From RYN-133 sp036497285 (GTDB lineage Bacteria > Actinomycetota > Actinomycetes > Mycobacteriales > Jatrophihabitantaceae): a stretch of DNA of 64,000 nt. Position numbers and translations under genes: made by a program. How positions within the stretch are numbered: the stretch's first letter is position 1; each line of letters opens with the position of its first letter. The stretch lies in contig DASXJR010000077.1 of the NCBI GenBank assembly GCA_036497285.1, positions 23,963-87,962 of the forward strand, given 5' to 3'. The notes under the pieces were generated by a model. That model was not told where the DNA came from and made no database searches. It saw nothing but the letters and a program-made list of their open reading frames with translations. Of this stretch, positions 32,670-41,010 are shown piece after piece.

Positions 32670-33953
32670 TCATCGGAGCTGCAAGTCTGTCGTGTCGGCC
32701 GAGATATCTGCCCCGGAAGGCGTTCCAGAGGGCTTGACAAGGGTCGCTACGCACTCGATGTGGTGGGTCATCGGAAATGCGTCGAAGGCCCGGAGCCGAC
32801 GAAGCGTCCACCCGCGACCCACCGCGGCCGCCACGTCGCGGGCGAGGGTCGCGGGGTCGCACGACACATACCCGATCGCGCGCGGCCCGAGGTCGACGAT
32901 CGCGTGCATGGTGTCCACGCCGGCTCCGGCGCGCGGCGGGTCCAGCACGACGACATCGGGACGTATGTCCAACGCGCGCAGCGTGCCCGGGTCGACCCGA
33001 GCCCGATGCACCTGCGCCCACGGGAGGTCGGCCAGGTTGCCAGTGGCGTCGGCGACCGCGGTCGGGGTCGACTCGAGGCCCAGCACGTGTCCGTCCGCCC
33101 CCACCGCCTCGGCGAGCACCGCAGTGAGCGGACCGGCTCCGGCGTACAGGTCGAGCGCGGTCTCGCCCGGCAGCGGATCGACCGCCTCGAGCACGGCCGT
33201 GGCAAAAACCTCCAGCGCGAACGGGTGCACCTGCCAGAACCCGGCAGCGGCATGGTCGAACACCCGGGCACCGAGTCGGTGCGCAATCCGCTCCGGTCCC
33301 GAGACGACACTGACCCGGTCGGGTGGACGGCGCCCGCGAGCCTGTCGGCCGGGGCCGGGCCGGTGGGCGAGCACCGTCGCCCCTTGCTCACCGTCGCCCG
33401 TGACGGCTTCGATGCCGGTGGCCCCAGCGGGGGGACGGCGGGCCTGCGCGACCTCAGCCACCCCGAGCGGGCACTCCTTGATCGGTTCGAGGTCCCGCGA
33501 GCGGTGACGATGCAACCCGACCGTGCCGTCCCGGTCGACCGCGAACGTCACCCGGGTGCGCCAGCCGAGCAGTCCGCCGGGCAAGGCCTCGACCTCGTCG
33601 AGCGCGACCTCCAGCCCGGCGAGGCGGCGGAACTGCTCGCGCACCACCTCGGCCTTGAGCCGGCGCTGCGCCACCGCCGAGGCGTGCTGCCAATCGCATC
33701 CTCCGCAGCGGCCGGGGCCGGCGTGCGGGCACGGCGCAGCGACCCGGTCGGGCGAGGCCACGATCACCTCGACGGCGTCCGCACGGCAGAACGACTTCCC
33801 GGCGTCCTCGGTGACCACGGCGCGCACGGTCTCCCCGGGCAGCGTGTGCCGCACGAACACGACCCGACCCTCGACACGGGCCACACAGAACCCGCCGTGG
33901 CCCGGCAGGCCGACCTCGAGGTCGAGCACGCGGCCCGTCCAGTCGTCAGCCAC
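32670..33953 (-). CDS. TrmA/RlmD-family RNA (uracil-5-)-methyltransferase
   Basis: The 427-residue protein starts with a TRAM-like domain (1-70), has an iron-sulfur cluster set C75, C83, C86 and C161 (CPHAGPGRCGGC and KECPLG), and a SAM-binding fold (DLYAGAGPLT at 268-277, LDPPRAG at 337-343) with nucleophile C365 in YVSCDPATLARD. It methylates C5 of uridine in tRNA or rRNA; the target cannot be told. The start overlaps the stop of the APC permease gene by 8 bp. M. tuberculosis Rv2689c is the apparent counterpart. Confidence 0.85.
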   Translation of the reverse strand: MADDWTGRVLDLEVGLPGHGGFCVARVEGRVVFVRHTLPGETVRAVVTEDAGKSFCRADAVEVIVASPDRVAAPCPHAGPGRCGGCDWQHASAVAQRRLKAEVVREQFRRLAGLEVALDEVEALPGGLLGWRTRVTFAVDRDGTVGLHRHRSRDLEPIKECPLGVAEVAQARRPPAGATGIEAVTGDGEQGATVLAHRPGPGRQARGRRPPDRVSVVSGPERIAHRLGARVFDHAAAGFWQVHPFALEVFATAVLEAVDPLPGETALDLYAGAGPLTAVLAEAVGADGHVLGLESTPTAVADATGNLADLPWAQVHRARVDPGTLRALDIRPDVVVLDPPRAGAGVDTMHAIVDLGPRAIGYVSCDPATLARDVAAAVGRGWTLRRLRAFDAFPMTHHIECVATLVKPSGTPSGADISADTTDLQLR

Positions 33954-35979
33954 CCGTGCCGGGACCGGCCCCGACCTTGTGCCGTGACACCGCCGCGGGA
34001 CCGTCCGGCCGCGACATCGCGCGCTCTTGGGCAGCCGAGCTCGAGTCGAGCTGCCACGGCACGCTGGTCACCATCACGCCGGGCTGGAACAGCAGGCGCC
34101 CCTTGAGCCGAAGCGCCGACTGGTTGTGCAGCAACTGCTCCCACCAGTGCCCGACGACGTACTCGGGGATGAACACGCTGACAATGTCGCGCGGCCGGTC
34201 CTCGCGCAGCGATTTGACGTAGCCGATGATCGGCCGGCTCACCTCGCGGTAGGGCGACTCGAGGACGGTCAGCGGCACGGGCAGGTCGTGTTTCTCCCAC
34301 TCGGCCATCAACGCCCGGGTGTCGTCCTTGTCGATGTTGACGGTCAATGCGGTCAGCGTGTCCGGACGGGTCGCCTTCGCGAACGCGAGCGCCCGCAGGG
34401 TCGGCTTGTGCACCTTGGACACGAGCACCACGACGTGGTTGCGGGCCGGCAGCACCAGCCCGGTGTCGTCGCTGACCAGTTCCTGGGACACCCGCTGGTA
34501 GTGCTTGTTGATCGCCCGCATCAGGGCGTAGAGGATCGGCATCGCGATGAGCACGAGGTACGCGCCCTTGGTGAACTTCGTGATGATCACGATGACGAGG
34601 ACGACACCGGACAGGCTCGCACCGAATCCGTTGATCGCCCGCGAGCGCATCATGCGGCGCCGCTCATTGGGGTCACGCTCGGTTTTCAGGTTGCGGTTCC
34701 AGTGCCGCACCATGCCGCTCTGGCCAAGCGTGAACGACGTGAACACGCCGATGATGTACAGCTGGATCAGCCGGGTGACGTCGGCCTTGTAGATCGCGAT
34801 CAGGCCCGCGGCGACGATCCCCAACATGATGATGCCGTTGCTGTACGAGAGCCGGTCGCCGCGGTTGTTCAGCTGGCTCGGCAGGTTCTTGTCCCGCGCC
34901 AGAATCGCGCCGAGCAGCGGGAAACCGTTGAACGCGGTGTTCGCGGCGAGCACCAGGATCAGCGCGGTGGTGGCCTGAATGTAGAAGAACCCGACCGAGT
35001 GCGGTCCGCCGAACACGGCGCCCGCGACCTGCGCGATGACTGTGCGCTGGGGCGTATGTCCGCAGCCCGGCGGCGGGTTGGCGAAGTCGCACGAGTTGGA
35101 GGTCGGGTCGGTGATGTGCACCTTCGAGATCAGCGCGAGCATCGTGATCCCCACGAACATGGTGACCGCGATCGTGCCCATGAGCAGCAGGGTGACCTGA
35201 GCATTGCGCGCCTTCGGCGGCTTGAACGCCGGCACACCGTTGGCGATCGCCTCGACCCCGGTCAGGGCAGTACAGCCGGACGAGAACGCGCGCAGGGCGA
35301 AGAACATCAGCGCGAGAAAACCCAGTGAGCCGTAGCCGGGATGCGCCACGGCGGTGTACTTCGCACTCTCGGACACCGGCGCGTCGCCCGCGATCGTCCG
35401 GAACAGCCCGGTGGCGATCATGATGAACACGCCGGTTGCGAACAGGTAGGTCGGCGCCGCGAAGGCCAGCCCGGCCTCGCGCACGCCGCGCAGGTTCACC
35501 GCGGTGAGCAGCACCACGAACCCGACAGCCATCCACACCCGGGCGTGGTGCAACGAGGGCGCAGCCGAGATGATGTTGTCCACGCCGGAGGACACCGACA
35601 CCGCGACGGTCATCACGTAGTCGACCAGCAGCGCGCTCGCAACGACGACTCCGGCCGCCCTGCCGATGTTCTTGCTCGCCACCTCGTAGTCGCCGCCGCC
35701 GGTGGGGTAGGCACGGACGAGCTGCCGGTAGGACGCGACCACGGTCGCCATCAACACCACGACCGCGAGCGCGACCCATGGGGCCAGGTAGAGGAACGCC
35801 GCGCCGCCGACGGCCAGCACGAGCAGGATCTCCTGCGTGGCGTAGGCGACACTCGACAGCGCGTCGCTGGCGAAGATCGGCAGGGCGAGCCGTTTGGCCA
35901 GCAAAGTGTGCCCCGCGGACTCGGACGACATCGGGCTGCCGATGATCACCCGCTTCAGGACACGCGGTAACAACGCCAC
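33946..35979 (-). CDS. APC-family permease, KimA-like potassium transporter (putative)
   Basis: The 677-residue protein has about 12 transmembrane helices (to about residue 480) and a C-terminal cytoplasmic domain of about 170 residues. The opening ALPIFASDALSSVAYATQEI closely resembles Bacillus KimA, a potassium importer of the APC family, and it faces two TrkA/RCK regulator genes across a divergent 121-bp promoter region. Potassium transport is therefore the best guess; amino-acid transport is the alternative. GTG 35979 is chosen because TATCCT (35992-35987, minus strand) ends 7 nt upstream; an ATG at 36012 is also in frame. Confidence 0.78.
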   Translation of the reverse strand: MALLPRVLKRVIIGSPMSSESAGHTLLAKRLALPIFASDALSSVAYATQEILLVLAVGGAAFLYLAPWVALAVVVLMATVVASYRQLVRAYPTGGGDYEVASKNIGRAAGVVVASALLVDYVMTVAVSVSSGVDNIISAAPSLHHARVWMAVGFVVLLTAVNLRGVREAGLAFAAPTYLFATGVFIMIATGLFRTIAGDAPVSESAKYTAVAHPGYGSLGFLALMFFALRAFSSGCTALTGVEAIANGVPAFKPPKARNAQVTLLLMGTIAVTMFVGITMLALISKVHITDPTSNSCDFANPPPGCGHTPQRTVIAQVAGAVFGGPHSVGFFYIQATTALILVLAANTAFNGFPLLGAILARDKNLPSQLNNRGDRLSYSNGIIMLGIVAAGLIAIYKADVTRLIQLYIIGVFTSFTLGQSGMVRHWNRNLKTERDPNERRRMMRSRAINGFGASLSGVVLVIVIITKFTKGAYLVLIAMPILYALMRAINKHYQRVSQELVSDDTGLVLPARNHVVVLVSKVHKPTLRALAFAKATRPDTLTALTVNIDKDDTRALMAEWEKHDLPVPLTVLESPYREVSRPIIGYVKSLREDRPRDIVSVFIPEYVVGHWWEQLLHNQSALRLKGRLLFQPGVMVTSVPWQLDSSSAAQERAMSRPDGPAAVSRHKVGAGPGTGG

Positions 35980-35986
35980 GTGCGGC

Positions 35987-35992
35987 AGGATA
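35987..35992 (-). promoter_or_regulatory. -10 element of the APC permease gene
   Basis: TATCCT on the minus strand ends 7 nt before GTG 35979 and decides this start. Confidence 0.5.
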
Positions 35993-36087
35993 CGCACGCT
36001 TGTATCCCGCATGGATGCGGCGCACAGCGAATCCGCGTCCGGTCTCGCGCGGGTAACGGCGGCGTTTGTATTGATCCCCAGCTTGTG

Positions 36088-36093
36088 TAGCGT
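36088..36093 (+). promoter_or_regulatory. -10 element of ceoB
   Basis: TAGCGT ends 7 nt before GTG 36101; TTGTAT at 36066-36071 with a 16-bp spacer could be its -35. Confidence 0.5.
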
Positions 36094-36100
36094 CCCGCTC

Positions 36101-36769
36101 GTGCACATCGTGGTCATGGGTTGTGGCCGGGTCGGCTCGTCGCTGGCCATGCAGCTGGTACGCCGGTCGCAGAGCGTCGCCATCATCGACCAGGATCCGC
36201 TGGCGTTCCGCCGCCTCGGCGACGACTTCGGCGGCAAGACGATCAAGGGCGTCGGCTTCGACCGCGAGACCCTGATCAATGCCGGGATCGAGGAGGCCGA
36301 CGCGTTCGCGGCCGTGAGCAGCGGCGACAACTCCAACATCATCGCCGCCCGCGTCGCCCGCGAGACCTTCAACGTGTCCCGGGTGGTTGCCCGGATCTAC
36401 GACCCGAAGCGCGCCGAGGTGTACGAGCGGCTGGGCATCCCCACCGTCGCGACCGTGCCGTGGACCGCGAGCCGACTGCTCAAGAGCGTCATGGGTGAGA
36501 TCACCGCCGAGGCCTGGCGCGACCCGTCCGGTGCCGTGGCCATGTTGCACGTCACGCCGGACGAGGCCTGGGTCGGCCGGACGGTCGCGGACTTCGAAAC
36601 CGCGGCGGGCTCGCGAGTCGGACTGCTCACCCGGTTCGGGGCGGGGCAGCTGGTCAAGCCGGACATGATGATCCAGGCCGGGGACAGCCTGCATGTGCTC
36701 ACCCCGGAGGACAGCGTGCTACGTCTTCGCGAGGTCGCCGGTCGGGCGCCGCAGGGGGTGGCGGAATGA
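36101..36769 (+). CDS. ceoB: TrkA-family (RCK) potassium-uptake regulator, first of a pair
   Basis: The 222-residue protein has an RCK-N domain with the NAD-binding motif MGCGRVGSSLA at residues 5-15 and the strand-end acidic residue in IIDQDP, then an RCK-C domain (about 140-215). TrkA proteins gate potassium transporters in response to NAD(H) or nucleotides. It is followed by a second TrkA gene overlapping by 4 bp and is divergent from the KimA-like permease. TAGCGT at 36088-36093 ends 7 nt before the GTG, suggesting a leaderless mRNA. Confidence 0.88.
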   Translation: MHIVVMGCGRVGSSLAMQLVRRSQSVAIIDQDPLAFRRLGDDFGGKTIKGVGFDRETLINAGIEEADAFAAVSSGDNSNIIAARVARETFNVSRVVARIYDPKRAEVYERLGIPTVATVPWTASRLLKSVMGEITAEAWRDPSGAVAMLHVTPDEAWVGRTVADFETAAGSRVGLLTRFGAGQLVKPDMMIQAGDSLHVLTPEDSVLRLREVAGRAPQGVAE

Positions 36770-37422
36770 AGGTCGCCATCGCCGGCGCCGGCGCGGTCGG
36801 ACGTTCGATCGCCCGCGAGCTGTTGCAGAACAAGCACGAGGTCCTACTCATCGACAAGGAGCCGGGCAAGATCACACCCGACCGGATCCCGGGCGCGGAG
36901 TGGTTGCTCGGCGACGCCTGCGAGCTGGTCAACCTCGAGGACGCCGCGTTGGAGGAGTACGACGTCGTCATCGGCGCAACCGGCGACGACAAGGTCAACC
37001 TCGTCGTCTCGTTGCTGGCGAAGACCGAGTTCTCCGTGCAGCGTGTCGTCGCGCGGATCAACCACCCGTCCAACGAATGGCTCTTCACCGAGGCGTGGGG
37101 CGTCGACCATGCGGTGTCGACGCCGCGGGTGCTCGCCGCGCTCGTCGAGGAGGCCGTTGAGATCGGCGACCTCGTGCGGCTGTTCGGGCTGCGCGAGGGT
37201 CAGGCGAACCTGGTCGAGGTCACCCTGCCCGACGGCGCGCCGGTGGCCGGGAAGTCGGTGCGTGACCTCGACCTGCCGAAGGACGCCGCGCTCGTCGCGA
37301 TCATCCGCGGCCAGCGGGTGATCACGCCCACGCCGGAGGAACCACTCGAGTCGGGCGACGAGCTGCTCTTCGTCGCGTTACCGGAAGCGGAAGCGGCGAT
37401 TCGCGGCGCTGTCATCGGCTGA
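36766..37422 (+). CDS. ceoC: TrkA-family (RCK) potassium-uptake regulator, second of a pair
   Basis: The 218-residue protein has the NAD-binding motif AGAGAVGRSIA near the start, the acidic IDKEPG strand end, and an RCK-C domain at the end (about 135-215, VTLPDGAPVAGKSVRDLD). ATG overlaps the stop of ceoB. The pair probably forms a hetero- or homo-octameric ring that controls the neighbouring permease; in M. tuberculosis the same order is Rv2691-Rv2692. The 3' end overlaps the end of the convergent DUF3159 gene by 45 bp. Confidence 0.87.
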   Translation: MKVAIAGAGAVGRSIARELLQNKHEVLLIDKEPGKITPDRIPGAEWLLGDACELVNLEDAALEEYDVVIGATGDDKVNLVVSLLAKTEFSVQRVVARINHPSNEWLFTEAWGVDHAVSTPRVLAALVEEAVEIGDLVRLFGLREGQANLVEVTLPDGAPVAGKSVRDLDLPKDAALVAIIRGQRVITPTPEEPLESGDELLFVALPEAEAAIRGAVIG

Positions 37423-38166
37423 CTCGTCGGGCGACGGCGGCGTCGGAGGCGGCGTCGGGCTCCCCTGCTGGGGCGCGCTCTCGTCCAGGTGGGACAACTC
37501 GTCCTTCAGATGGCGCGGCAGCTGATGCCGCACCCGCCGCACGACCCAGTACCCGGCACCGACCGCGGCGATGTAGAGCGGGTAGCCCATCGCGATACGC
37601 GCGAAGGCCAGCCAGCCGGTGGCGTTCTCCTGGTACAGCGTCGCCTGCACGATCCCCCGCGCCAGGAACAGCGCGGTGCCGATCAGCGTGGCGATCGTGT
37701 AGGCGCGCAGCAGTTCCTTGCGGCGGTACCAGGGGCGGTCGGGGTTTGCGGGATCCGGCGGCGACGGGTCGAGAAACTCCCAGAGGTACCCGACCAGGGG
37801 GCGCCGCACCAGCGCCGACACCGCGAACGGCACGGCATAGAGGAAGCTCGTCCAGATGCCGAGCAGGAAGTAGCCGCGCGCCTGGCCGGTACGTGCGGCG
37901 ATCAGCGCCGCGATCAGCACGCCGAACAAGCCGGACAGCGCCTGCTGGGTCGACTGCTTGCGCACCAGCCGGTAGAGCGCCAGCACGCCCGCGGTAGCGA
38001 TTGCTGAGATGATCGCCGCCCGCAAGGTCGTCAAGGTGTTCACGATGATGAACACGACGGTGGGCAGTGCCGTGATGAGGGTGCCCGACCACCCGCCGAT
38101 GCTGTTGCGTACTTGGTCGCGGTAGGTCTCGCGCAGGTCCCGTTTCGGATCTGACGAACCGGTCAC
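37378..38166 (-). CDS. DUF3159 membrane protein
   Basis: The 262-residue protein has six hydrophobic segments and a Pro/Ser/acidic C-terminal tail (about 225-262). GWSGTLITALPTVVFIIVN and the last-third YTIATLIGTALFLARGIVQ place it in the DUF3159 family of unknown function. The GTG at 38166 overlaps the OB-fold gene stop by 4 bp (GTGA), so the two are translationally coupled, as in M. tuberculosis Rv2694c-Rv2693c. It shares 45 bp with ceoC at the 3' end. Confidence 0.82.
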   Translation of the reverse strand: MTGSSDPKRDLRETYRDQVRNSIGGWSGTLITALPTVVFIIVNTLTTLRAAIISAIATAGVLALYRLVRKQSTQQALSGLFGVLIAALIAARTGQARGYFLLGIWTSFLYAVPFAVSALVRRPLVGYLWEFLDPSPPDPANPDRPWYRRKELLRAYTIATLIGTALFLARGIVQATLYQENATGWLAFARIAMGYPLYIAAVGAGYWVVRRVRHQLPRHLKDELSHLDESAPQQGSPTPPPTPPSPDESADDSAANRRFRFR

Positions 38167-38516
38167 TTGAGCTCGTACCAGGGGTTGTAGATCGCCGGGT
38201 GGCCGTTGTGCTCGCCGACCCTTCCGCGGGCGAGCAGCTTGCGGCCCGGTTCGATTCCGGCGATGCGGCGCCGACCGAGCCAGACCAGATAAACGGAATC
38301 GGCACCGTCGAACAGTTCGGCCTCGAGCACCGGCACGTTGGCGGTGGGCGTGAACCGCACCGACCGCACACGCCCGCCGACGACCGCAGTGTCCCCCAGG
38401 CCGATGTCGCGCATCTTGGCGCACGGCATCTTCTCGACGTCGGACTCGAGTTCGGCCGCGTCGAGCCGGTGCGTGCTGGCCGTCAGGCGATGGCGCAGCG
38501 ACAGGCGATTACCCAC
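38163..38516 (-). CDS. OB-fold nucleic-acid-binding protein
   Basis: The 117-residue protein is a short helical lead (1-38) followed by an OB-fold domain: VVGGRVRSVRFTP, LEAELFDGADSVYLVWLGRR and GRKLLARGRVGEHNGHPAIY. The mycobacterial counterpart is Rv2694c. The fold suggests binding of single-stranded nucleic acid, but no partner is known. TACGCT (minus strand, 38528-38523) ends 6 nt before the GTG, so a leaderless transcript may start inside the short gap after DUF3710. Confidence 0.75.
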   Translation of the reverse strand: MGNRLSLRHRLTASTHRLDAAELESDVEKMPCAKMRDIGLGDTAVVGGRVRSVRFTPTANVPVLEAELFDGADSVYLVWLGRRRIAGIEPGRKLLARGRVGEHNGHPAIYNPWYELK

Positions 38517-38522
38517 GACTCA

Positions 38523-38528
38523 AGCGTA
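38523..38528 (-). promoter_or_regulatory. -10 element of the OB-fold gene
   Basis: TACGCT on the minus strand ends 6 nt before GTG 38516, inside the 20-bp gap after the DUF3710 stop. Confidence 0.42.
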
Positions 38529-38536
38529 ACCGCCGC

Positions 38537-39229
38537 TCAGCGGTTCCCGTCGCCGCCGAGCTCGCCACCGACGTCGCCGCCTTCCGCGCCGTCGGCTTCC
38601 CCGGGAAGGGCGTCCTTCGGCAAGGTGAGCGGCACAGGATCGCGCACCGGCAGCGGGTCCGTGCCGCGCACCACGACGATCTGCCGGAACGCGTCCTCGA
38701 ACTCTGCAGCGCGGGCCGGGTCGGCAGCGGCGCCGACGAGCATGGCCCGTAGGAACCACCGGGGGCCGTCGACGCCGATGAACCGTACCGGGGCGCGCCC
38801 ACCCTCGGCCGGCAGCGTGCCGGTCAACTCGGTCCCGAACGCACCGCCCTCACGCACGACCGGCTTGCCGCGCTGCTGCGACATGGAGTCGGCGATCTCG
38901 GTCCGTACTTCGTCCCAGATGCCTTCGTTGCGCGGGGCGGCGAACAGACCGATCTGCATCGTCCCCGACACGGGCGAGGTGAGCGAGGCGCTGACCACCT
39001 GCTGCTGCTCGTTGACCTCGACCTGCAGGTTCAGCCGGGCACCGACCGGGATCCGCAGCGCGCCGAGGTCCGCTCGCGCAATGCCGTCGTCCGGCGCATC
39101 GCGCACGTCGTACGGCCCCGCGGTGGGCCGGGGCTCGTCGCGCACCCGGGTCTCCCACGGAGGGGTCGCGTCGATCTTGGCGCGCTCGGAACGCTTCGGC
39201 GCCCGACTCTTCTTCCGTCCGAGTGCCAC
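38537..39229 (-). CDS. DUF3710 protein
   Basis: The 230-residue protein has a basic N-terminus (RKKSRAPKRSERAK), a proline-rich linker and the DUF3710 core: LGALRIPVG, GTMQIGLFAAPRNEGIWDEVR and RFIGVDGPRWFLRAMLVG. Function is unknown. The GTG start shares one base with the dut stop (TAGTG), so dut and this gene are coupled, as in many actinobacteria. The last 20 residues are Gly/Asp-rich and probably disordered. Confidence 0.83.
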   Translation of the reverse strand: MALGRKKSRAPKRSERAKIDATPPWETRVRDEPRPTAGPYDVRDAPDDGIARADLGALRIPVGARLNLQVEVNEQQQVVSASLTSPVSGTMQIGLFAAPRNEGIWDEVRTEIADSMSQQRGKPVVREGGAFGTELTGTLPAEGGRAPVRFIGVDGPRWFLRAMLVGAAADPARAAEFEDAFRQIVVVRGTDPLPVRDPVPLTLPKDALPGEADGAEGGDVGGELGGDGNR

Positions 39230-39714
39230 TACCGCACGTCCTCCTTCAAAACGGCGGCACCACCGGTCGAACCGTGGCCGCCGACGCCGCGGGCCGAGGC
39301 CGGCAACTCCGTCACCTCGACGAAGTCCGCCACCTCGACCCGCTGGAACACCAGCTGAGCGATGCGCTCACCGCGGCGCAGTTGCAGCGCCGAGCAGCGA
39401 TCGTGATTGATCACGATGACCTTAACCTCACCGCGGTAGCCCGAGTCGATGGTCCCCGGTGCGTTCACCAGTCCGAGGCCGGCGCGGGCGGCCAAACCCG
39501 ACCTGGGGTGCACGAACGCGGCGTACCCGTCGGGGACGGCGATGGCGATGCCGGTCGGCAGCACGGCACGGCCGCCCGGCGGGAGCAGCAGGTCCTCGGC
39601 CGCGACGATGTCGGCGCCGGCGTCGCCGGGCAGCGCGTAGGCGGGAAGCGGAACACCGGGGTCGAGGCGTTGGACGAGCACCTGCATCGTCGCTGCCGGG
39701 CGGGCTGGCTCCAC
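39229..39714 (-). CDS. dut: Deoxyuridine 5'-triphosphate nucleotidohydrolase (dUTPase)
   Basis: Dut hydrolyses dUTP to dUMP, keeping uracil out of DNA and feeding thymidylate synthesis. All five trimeric dUTPase motifs are present (numbering from GTG 39714): DAGAD (31-35), PRSG (70-73), GTIDSGYRGE (87-96), RGERIAQL (114-121) and RGVGGHGSTG (142-151). GTG 39714 is chosen because TAGCCT (39728-39723, minus strand) ends 8 nt upstream; ATG 39687 is the shorter alternative and would match shorter homologues. The promoter overlaps that of the divergent DUF3093 gene. Confidence 0.93.
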   Translation of the reverse strand: MEPARPAATMQVLVQRLDPGVPLPAYALPGDAGADIVAAEDLLLPPGGRAVLPTGIAIAVPDGYAAFVHPRSGLAARAGLGLVNAPGTIDSGYRGEVKVIVINHDRCSALQLRRGERIAQLVFQRVEVADFVEVTELPASARGVGGHGSTGGAAVLKEDVR

Positions 39715-39722
39715 GGGCGGCA

Positions 39723-39732
39723 AGGCTACCCT
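39723..39732. promoter_or_regulatory. Shared bidirectional -10 of dut and DUF3093
   Basis: AGGCTACCCT reads as TACCCT on the plus strand (39727-39732, 7 nt before the DUF3093 GTG) and as TAGCCT on the minus strand (39728-39723, 8 nt before the dut GTG). The two -10 elements share the TA at 39727-39728. Confidence 0.55.
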
Positions 39733-39739
39733 CGACGCT

Positions 39740-40210
39740 GTGTCAGCCAGCAGTGACGCCTCGCGTTCGGTCCACTACCGGGAGGCCCTTCGCCCCCCGT
39801 TGTGGTGGTACGGCGCCGGACTTGTCGTTGCCGGTTTGCTCGCCGGCGAATTCCACATCAGCGGGCTCGCCATCACCGACTGGCTGTCCTTCGGGATCCT
39901 GCTGCCGCTGTCATTGGTGATCGTCTGGGCGTTCGGGCGCGGCAGCCTGGAGATCGCGGAGGGCGAGCTGAGCATCCGCGGCGCGCACATCCCGCTGTCC
40001 GACATCAGCGGTGCGATCGCCCTGGACGAGTTGACCCTGCGTCGGGTGGTGGGCCGCGAGGGTGATCCTGCGGCGTTCGTGTCCATCCGGCCGTGGATCG
40101 GGCCCGGTGTCCAGCTCTGGGTGGACGATCCCGACGACCCCACGCCGTACTGGATCGTGTCGAGCCGGCACCCGCGCCAGGTGGTCGATCTCGTCCGAGC
40201 CGCGACCTGA
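39740..40210 (+). CDS. DUF3093 membrane protein
   Basis: The 156-residue protein has two transmembrane helices (about 22-38 and 45-64) and a soluble C-terminal beta-rich domain with FVSIRPWIGPGVQLWVDDP, the DUF3093 signature; HYREALRPPLWWYG opens it. Function is unknown; the M. tuberculosis counterpart is Rv2698. It is divergent from dut with only 25 bp between start codons. TACCCT at 39727-39732 ends 7 nt before the GTG. Confidence 0.82.
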   Translation: MSASSDASRSVHYREALRPPLWWYGAGLVVAGLLAGEFHISGLAITDWLSFGILLPLSLVIVWAFGRGSLEIAEGELSIRGAHIPLSDISGAIALDELTLRRVVGREGDPAAFVSIRPWIGPGVQLWVDDPDDPTPYWIVSSRHPRQVVDLVRAAT

Positions 40211-40234
40211 ACCGAGGGCCGCGCCGCGCGTCGA

Positions 40235-40240
40235 TACGCT
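40235..40240 (+). promoter_or_regulatory. -10 element of the SDR gene
   Basis: TACGCT ends 6 nt before ATG 40247. Confidence 0.45.
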
Positions 40241-40246
40241 GCGCCG

Positions 40247-41002
40247 ATGAGTCGTTTCACGGGCAAGACCGCGCTGATCACCGGAGCGAGCCGCGGCATC
40301 GGGCTCGCCGTCGCCACCCGCATCGTGGCCGAGGGCGGCCGGGTCGCGATCACCGCGCGCAAGCCCGAACCGTTACAGGAGGCCGTGGCCGCGCTGGGTG
40401 GTGGCGACGTCGCACTGGGGATCGCCGGCCGGGCCGATGACCCTGAGCACCGGCTCGAGGCGCTCGAGACCATCGAACGGGCATACGGACCGCTGGACGT
40501 GGTGGTCAACAACACGGGCATCAACCCGGCCTACGGTCCGCTGACCGAACTCGACCACGACATCGCCCGCAAGATCATGGAAGTGAACGTGCTGGCCGCC
40601 CTCGCGTGGAGCCGGGCCGCACTGGAGCACGGGCTGGGTGCGTCCGCGCCGGGAGCGATCGTGAACATCGCCTCGGTGGCGGGCCAGAATCCGGCGCCGG
40701 GGATCGCGTACTACGGCGTCAGCAAGTCGGCCCTGATCGGGTTGACCATGCAACTGGCCGCCGAGTTGGCGCCCAACGTCCGGGTCAATGCGGTGGCACC
40801 GGCCGTGGTCAAGACGCGGTTCGCCTCGGCTCTGTACGAGTCCGACGAGGAGAAGGCCATCGCCGGGTACCCGCTCGGGCGCCTCGGCGAGCCGGAGGAC
40901 GTCGCTGCGGCCGTCGCGTTCCTCGCCTCCAGCGACAGCGCCTGGATCACCGGCCAGACCCTCACCATCGACGGCGGCGCGGGCCTGCGGGTGACTCTGT
41001 AA
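40247..41002 (+). CDS. Short-chain dehydrogenase/reductase (FabG-like)
   Basis: The 251-residue protein has the SDR cofactor motif TGASRGIG (12-19), the NNTG segment (88-91) and the catalytic set N114, S143, Y156 and K160 (YYGVSK). It closes with the GEPEDVAAAVAFLASSDSAWITGQTLTIDGG segment, which marks the FabG-like branch, so it reduces a 3-oxoacyl or other ketone with NADPH, or oxidises a hydroxyl group. TACGCT at 40235-40240 ends 6 nt before the ATG. The gene is followed by a 151-bp tandem repeat. Confidence 0.88.
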   Translation: MSRFTGKTALITGASRGIGLAVATRIVAEGGRVAITARKPEPLQEAVAALGGGDVALGIAGRADDPEHRLEALETIERAYGPLDVVVNNTGINPAYGPLTELDHDIARKIMEVNVLAALAWSRAALEHGLGASAPGAIVNIASVAGQNPAPGIAYYGVSKSALIGLTMQLAAELAPNVRVNAVAPAVVKTRFASALYESDEEKAIAGYPLGRLGEPEDVAAAVAFLASSDSAWITGQTLTIDGGAGLRVTL

Positions 41003-41010
41003 TTTGCCGC
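41003..41010. other. Start of a 479-bp gene-free region holding repeats and a terminator
   Basis: From 41003 to 41481, between the convergent SDR and DUF4193 genes, I see no gene; the region holds the 151-bp tandem repeat and the nested-palindrome terminator listed next. Confidence 0.6.
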
